The notes beneath the pieces are model-generated. The model did not search any database and was not told the DNA's origin. It worked only from the letters and a program-made list of their open reading frames with translations. DNA of 64,000 bases from Actinoplanes sp. KI2 (GTDB taxonomy: Bacteria > Actinomycetota > Actinomycetes > Mycobacteriales > Micromonosporaceae). The translations under genes and the position numbers were made by a program. Positions within the stretch are counted from its first letter, which is position 1. Each line of letters starts with the position of its first letter. Location: NCBI RefSeq assembly GCF_025630775.1, contig NZ_JAOSZE010000001.1, positions 186,001-250,000 of the forward strand. The letters run 5' to 3'. Positions 61,505 to 64,000 of the stretch are shown in pieces.

Positions 61505-62128
61505 CTACGTGGATCTGGCTCGGATCGCCTTGTCGAGAGCCTGGTCGAGGACCACCAGGAGGGCGTCGCGGACCGAGGCGCGGAAGCGCGCGTCGTAGGA
61601 GAGAACCGGCACATCGTCACGCACGGCAAGCGCCCAGCGGACCTCCTCGAGGTTGTAGTTCATCTGCCCGTTGAACGTGTTCACGCCGATCACGAACGGC
61701 AGCCCGGCCCGCTCGAAGTAGTCGATGGCGGGGTAGCAGTCGTCGATCCGAGCCGTATCCACCACTACTAATGCGCCGAGGGCGCCCTTGATCAGGTCGT
61801 CCCACATGAACGCGAAGCGGGACTGTCCGGGCGTGCCGAAGATGTAGAGCTTCAGCGTCTGGTCGATGGTCAGGACGCCGAAGTCCATCGCGATGGTGGT
61901 GGTGGTCTTCATGGTCGCTTGGCCGGGATTGTCGATGCCGACCGACTCCGAGGTCATCTCCGCCTCGGTGGTGAGCGGAGAGATCTCGGAGATGGCACCC
62001 ACGGTTGTCGTCTTTCCGACACCGAAGCCACCCGCCACGATGATCTTCACCGGGACCGGCGCCTTCTTCGGCGCGCCGCCGACGCGGGCGGTGCCGACGA
62101 AATGGTCAGGTGATTGCTCGAAGTCCAC
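61505..62128 (-). CDS. Ras-like GTPase of a cvn conservon (CvnD type)
   Basis: 207-aa small GTPase. Seen: P-loop GGFGVGKTT, TPGQSRF switch-II region, and VIGVNTFNG replacing the NKxD motif. The order kinase-roadblock-DUF742-GTPase upstream is the conservon layout of Streptomyces. It overlaps the DUF742 gene by 23 bp. Cytosolic; thought to form a membrane-associated signalling complex analogous to a G-protein with its roadblock partner. Confidence 0.93.
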   Translation of the reverse strand: MDFEQSPDHFVGTARVGGAPKKAPVPVKIIVAGGFGVGKTTTVGAISEISPLTTEAEMTSESVGIDNPGQATMKTTTTIAMDFGVLTIDQTLKLYIFGTPGQSRFAFMWDDLIKGALGALVVVDTARIDDCYPAIDYFERAGLPFVIGVNTFNGQMNYNLEEVRWALAVRDDVPVLSYDARFRASVRDALLVVLDQALDKAIRARST

Positions 62129-62564
62129 GGATCACTCGCATGATGGTCTCGGGGTCGGGGGTTTCGTTGTCCAGCACCTGGACGTCCAGCTGGCCCGCGG
62201 CGCGCAGGTCGCCGACGAGGATCCTGGTGACGCCGAGGTGCAGGCGCAGCCGGGCGGAGATCTCCGCCACGGACAGTGGTTCGCCGCAGAGCGCAACGAT
62301 GGCGCGCATCTCCGGCGAAAGCCGCATGGGCGTAGCGGCGTGGTTGACGGACACCTGGGTCTCCATCCCGATGTCGGGATCGGCGCCGTCGGTGCGCCCG
62401 GACGTGATGACGAACGGGCGCAGTGTCGTGGCCTGGTCATCGGCCGGCGGTTCGCCGCTGGGCGTGGGGAGGTAACCGCCGGCCGACATCGGGCCAGACT
62501 GCAGGAAGGGTCGGACGCTCGGCCGAGCCGGGCGCGCCGGGTCGTCGGGGTCCGGATATGTCAT
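62106..62564 (-). CDS. DUF742 protein of the conservon (CvnC type)
   Basis: 152 aa. Seen: PFVITSGRT.., then EMRAIVALCGEPLSVAEISARLRLHLGVTRILVGDLRAAGQLDV, a winged-helix-like DUF742 domain at the C-terminus. The N-terminal 60 residues are Pro-rich. It overlaps cvnB (ATGA) and cvnD (23 bp). Confidence 0.92.
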   Translation of the reverse strand: MTYPDPDDPARPARPSVRPFLQSGPMSAGGYLPTPSGEPPADDQATTLRPFVITSGRTDGADPDIGMETQVSVNHAATPMRLSPEMRAIVALCGEPLSVAEISARLRLHLGVTRILVGDLRAAGQLDVQVLDNETPDPETIMRVIRGLRAIT

Positions 62565-63025
62565 TGCTGGACGGCGTTCTTCAATTCCGCGATCAGACGC
62601 GGGCTGAGGGCGCCGCCGGCTCGGGTGGCGAAGAGCGTCATCTCGTACGCGAGGGTGCCCAGGTTCGCCGAGCGGTCCGCGATGACCCCGAGCACCGATC
62701 CCGCGCTGATCGCCGTGACCAGCAGGTAGCCGTCGGCCATGTCGATGATGACCCGGTTGAGCGCGCCCAGCCGGTACCAGCTCGCGGCGCCGCCGGCGAG
62801 GCTGGTCAGGCCGGAGACCACCGCGGCGAGCCGCTCGGCGTTCGGCCGGTCCTTGATCGCGGACATTGCCATGAGCAGGCCGTCTGAGGAGACGGCGATG
62901 GCCTCGATCACACCAGCGGTGCCGGAGGTGAACGAGTCGAGAAGCCAGTTGAAGGTCTTCGCTTCGGCGCTCAGCTGGGCCTGGCCGTACTGGCCGTTGC
63001 CGGTTTCCGTGTAGGGGCTAGTCAT
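62561..63025 (-). CDS. Roadblock/LC7-domain protein of the conservon (CvnB type)
   Basis: 154 aa from ATG 63025, overlapping the kinase stop. Seen: FNWLLDSFTSGTAGVIEAIAVSSDGLLMAMS, ERLAAVVSGLTSLAGGAA, RVIIDMADGYLLVTAIS, and LGTLAYEMTLFATRAG, the MglB-like roadblock pattern. It probably regulates the CvnD GTPase and links it to the sensor kinase. Confidence 0.93.
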   Translation of the reverse strand: MTSPYTETGNGQYGQAQLSAEAKTFNWLLDSFTSGTAGVIEAIAVSSDGLLMAMSAIKDRPNAERLAAVVSGLTSLAGGAASWYRLGALNRVIIDMADGYLLVTAISAGSVLGVIADRSANLGTLAYEMTLFATRAGGALSPRLIAELKNAVQQ

Positions 63026-64000
63026 CGCGGTTGTCCCTCGGGTTGAGTTTCGTTCAGTGCGAGTGCGACGCCGTACTCGAACTGTTCCATCAGTGCTCGT
63101 GCGGCATCCGGATCGAGCGGAGGTGCCGGAGCGGGCGGGGGCGGGCTGTTCTGCGCGTCCCGCGGAAGTGTGGCGCCCGGTACCCGGCGGGCGAGGGGCG
63201 AGTGACCGGCCGACGGCGGCGCCGTCATCTCGGTCTCGGCGGCGTCCCACTGGGCACGGCTCACGCCGGCCTCGAAGGCGTCGAACGCCGCGCGCGCCGC
63301 GACCGCGTCGTCCTGGGAGGGCGGAGCGGTGGGCATCGGGCGGGGGGTCTCCACCGGCATCTGGCTGCCGGGTACCCGGCGGCGCAGCGGTGTGCCGGCG
63401 CCGCGCTCCGGCTCCTGCGATTCCGGCGCGCCGTAGTGGTGGTCCTCGTTGGTCCGCTGGTGCGGGATGGCCGGCGCCGAGGCGTTCCAGGTCGGCTCCG
63501 GCTCGGGGGTGTTCCACATCGGCTGCGGCGTTTCCGGCTGCGGAGCGTTCCAGGCGGCCTCGACCGGCTGCGGAGCGTTCCAGGCGGCCTCGACCGGCTG
63601 CGGAGCGTTCCAGGCGGCCTCGGCCGATTCCGGGACGTTCCAGGCGGTCTCGGACGGCCGCGGAGCCTGGGCCTTCCGCGGCCCGTCGATCGAGCGCTGG
63701 TTCCACGCCGAGGGACCGGCCGCGGGCAGCTCCGGCAGCGACGCCGGCACCCGGCCGGCCACCGGCGCGCCCAGGTCACGCCCGGCCGGCGGCTGGTAGA
63801 CCTGAGCGGTCCCGACCGGCTGCTGGTAGATCTGCGCGGGCGAGTAGACCGGCTCGGCGTCGTAGACCGGCCCGGCCTCGACGTAAGGCGCCTCGATGGC
63901 CGGCGCCGCATCGGCCCGGCCCGGCGCCGTGAACGCGTTCCACGAGTGCGCGGACTCGAGCGTGCGGGTGGCCCGCTCGAACACGTTGGGGTCGAACGGC
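63022..64000 (-). CDS. C-terminal part of the conservon sensor kinase (CvnA type), cut by window edge
   Basis: The frame is open to base 64000, so only the last ~326 residues are visible; all of it is the Pro/Ala/Glu-rich cytoplasmic tail typical of CvnA kinases. The start (FDPNVFERATRTLESAHSW) continues from outside. Seen: repeated RRVPG blocks (PLRRRVPGSQMP and PLARRVPGATLP), a cluster of four 10-residue AAWNAPQPVE-type repeats encoded by 30-bp units, and the final DPDAARALMEQFEYGVALA with a helical C-terminus. The kinase core lies upstream, outside the window. Confidence 0.85.
   Translation of the reverse strand, partial: PFDPNVFERATRTLESAHSWNAFTAPGRADAAPAIEAPYVEAGPVYDAEPVYSPAQIYQQPVGTAQVYQPPAGRDLGAPVAGRVPASLPELPAAGPSAWNQRSIDGPRKAQAPRPSETAWNVPESAEAAWNAPQPVEAAWNAPQPVEAAWNAPQPETPQPMWNTPEPEPTWNASAPAIPHQRTNEDHHYGAPESQEPERGAGTPLRRRVPGSQMPVETPRPMPTAPPSQDDAVAARAAFDAFEAGVSRAQWDAAETEMTAPPSAGHSPLARRVPGATLPRDAQNSPPPPAPAPPLDPDAARALMEQFEYGVALALNETQPEGQPR
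63535..63654 (-). repeat. Four 30-bp tandem repeats in the conservon kinase tail
   Basis: Units at 63535, 63565, 63595 and 63625; the first three are nearly identical and the fourth is degenerate. The plus-strand sequence starts CGGCTGCGGAGCGTTCCAGG. They encode the AAWNAPQPVE-type peptide repeat. Confidence 0.9.

Overview
This window is high-GC actinobacterial chromosome, most likely from Actinoplanes or a close Micromonosporaceae relative. That placement is an inference from: strong G/C third-position bias, many ATGA stop/start overlaps, GTG/TTG starts with GGAGG sites, a cvn 'conservon' operon, an XRE(DUF5753)/DUF397 gene set, a DUF574 methyltransferase, DUF3040, and extracellular hydrolases carrying ricin-B, discoidin and CBM2 modules. 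No rRNA, tRNA, CRISPR array, integrase or transposase was recognised.

Layout. 1-6.3 kb: a tightly coupled catabolic operon (aldehyde dehydrogenase, class III aminotransferase, second aldehyde dehydrogenase, family III CoA-transferase, glutaryl-CoA-dehydrogenase-like enzyme). It fits oxidation of cadaverine/5-aminovalerate through glutarate to crotonyl-CoA. 6.3-9.6 kb: a kinase-like phosphotransferase, a small histidine-rich protein, an XRE regulator and a tandem-motif protein. 9.5-14.8 kb: a two-component system divergent from a lipoprotein and a MacB-type adaptor/ATPase/permease. 14.9-17.7 kb: SulP transporter plus Rieske oxygenase, beside a remnant of pstB. 17.9-22.2 kb: secreted ThuA-ricin protein, LacI regulator and secreted GH30 glycosidase. 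22.2-29.9 kb: a four-gene membrane operon (anchored protein, OB-fold protein, flotillin, 1606-aa AAA ATPase) divergent from a second two-component system.

31.9-42.1 kb is the most notable accessory block. After a PQQ-propeller gene broken by two single-base frameshifts lies a five-gene overlapping operon: Z1 helicase-like ATPase, DUF4420-type PD-(D/E)XK nuclease, MORC/MutL-like GHKL ATPase and two genes of unknown function. A Vsr endonuclease follows, and a 5-cytosine methyltransferase faces it on the other strand. This looks like a multi-gene modification-dependent defence system inserted upstream of purC. Its general composition has been predicted by comparative genomics, but two components have no function I can assign.

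42.2-64 kb: purC, DUF3040 protein, voltage-gated-type K+ channel, an LLM-BBE fusion flavoenzyme, small membrane/basic proteins, an XRE regulator and DUF397 protein in an unusual convergent arrangement with palindromic promoter elements, a DUF574 methyltransferase, a TPR-GGDEF protein, a DHA2 efflux pump with divergent TetR, a secreted GH18/CBM2 chitinase, a TetR/dienelactone-hydrolase pair, VOC and SnoaL-like proteins, a divergent WecB-like protein, and finally the cvn operon (GTPase, DUF742, roadblock and the C-terminal end of the sensor kinase, cut by the window edge).
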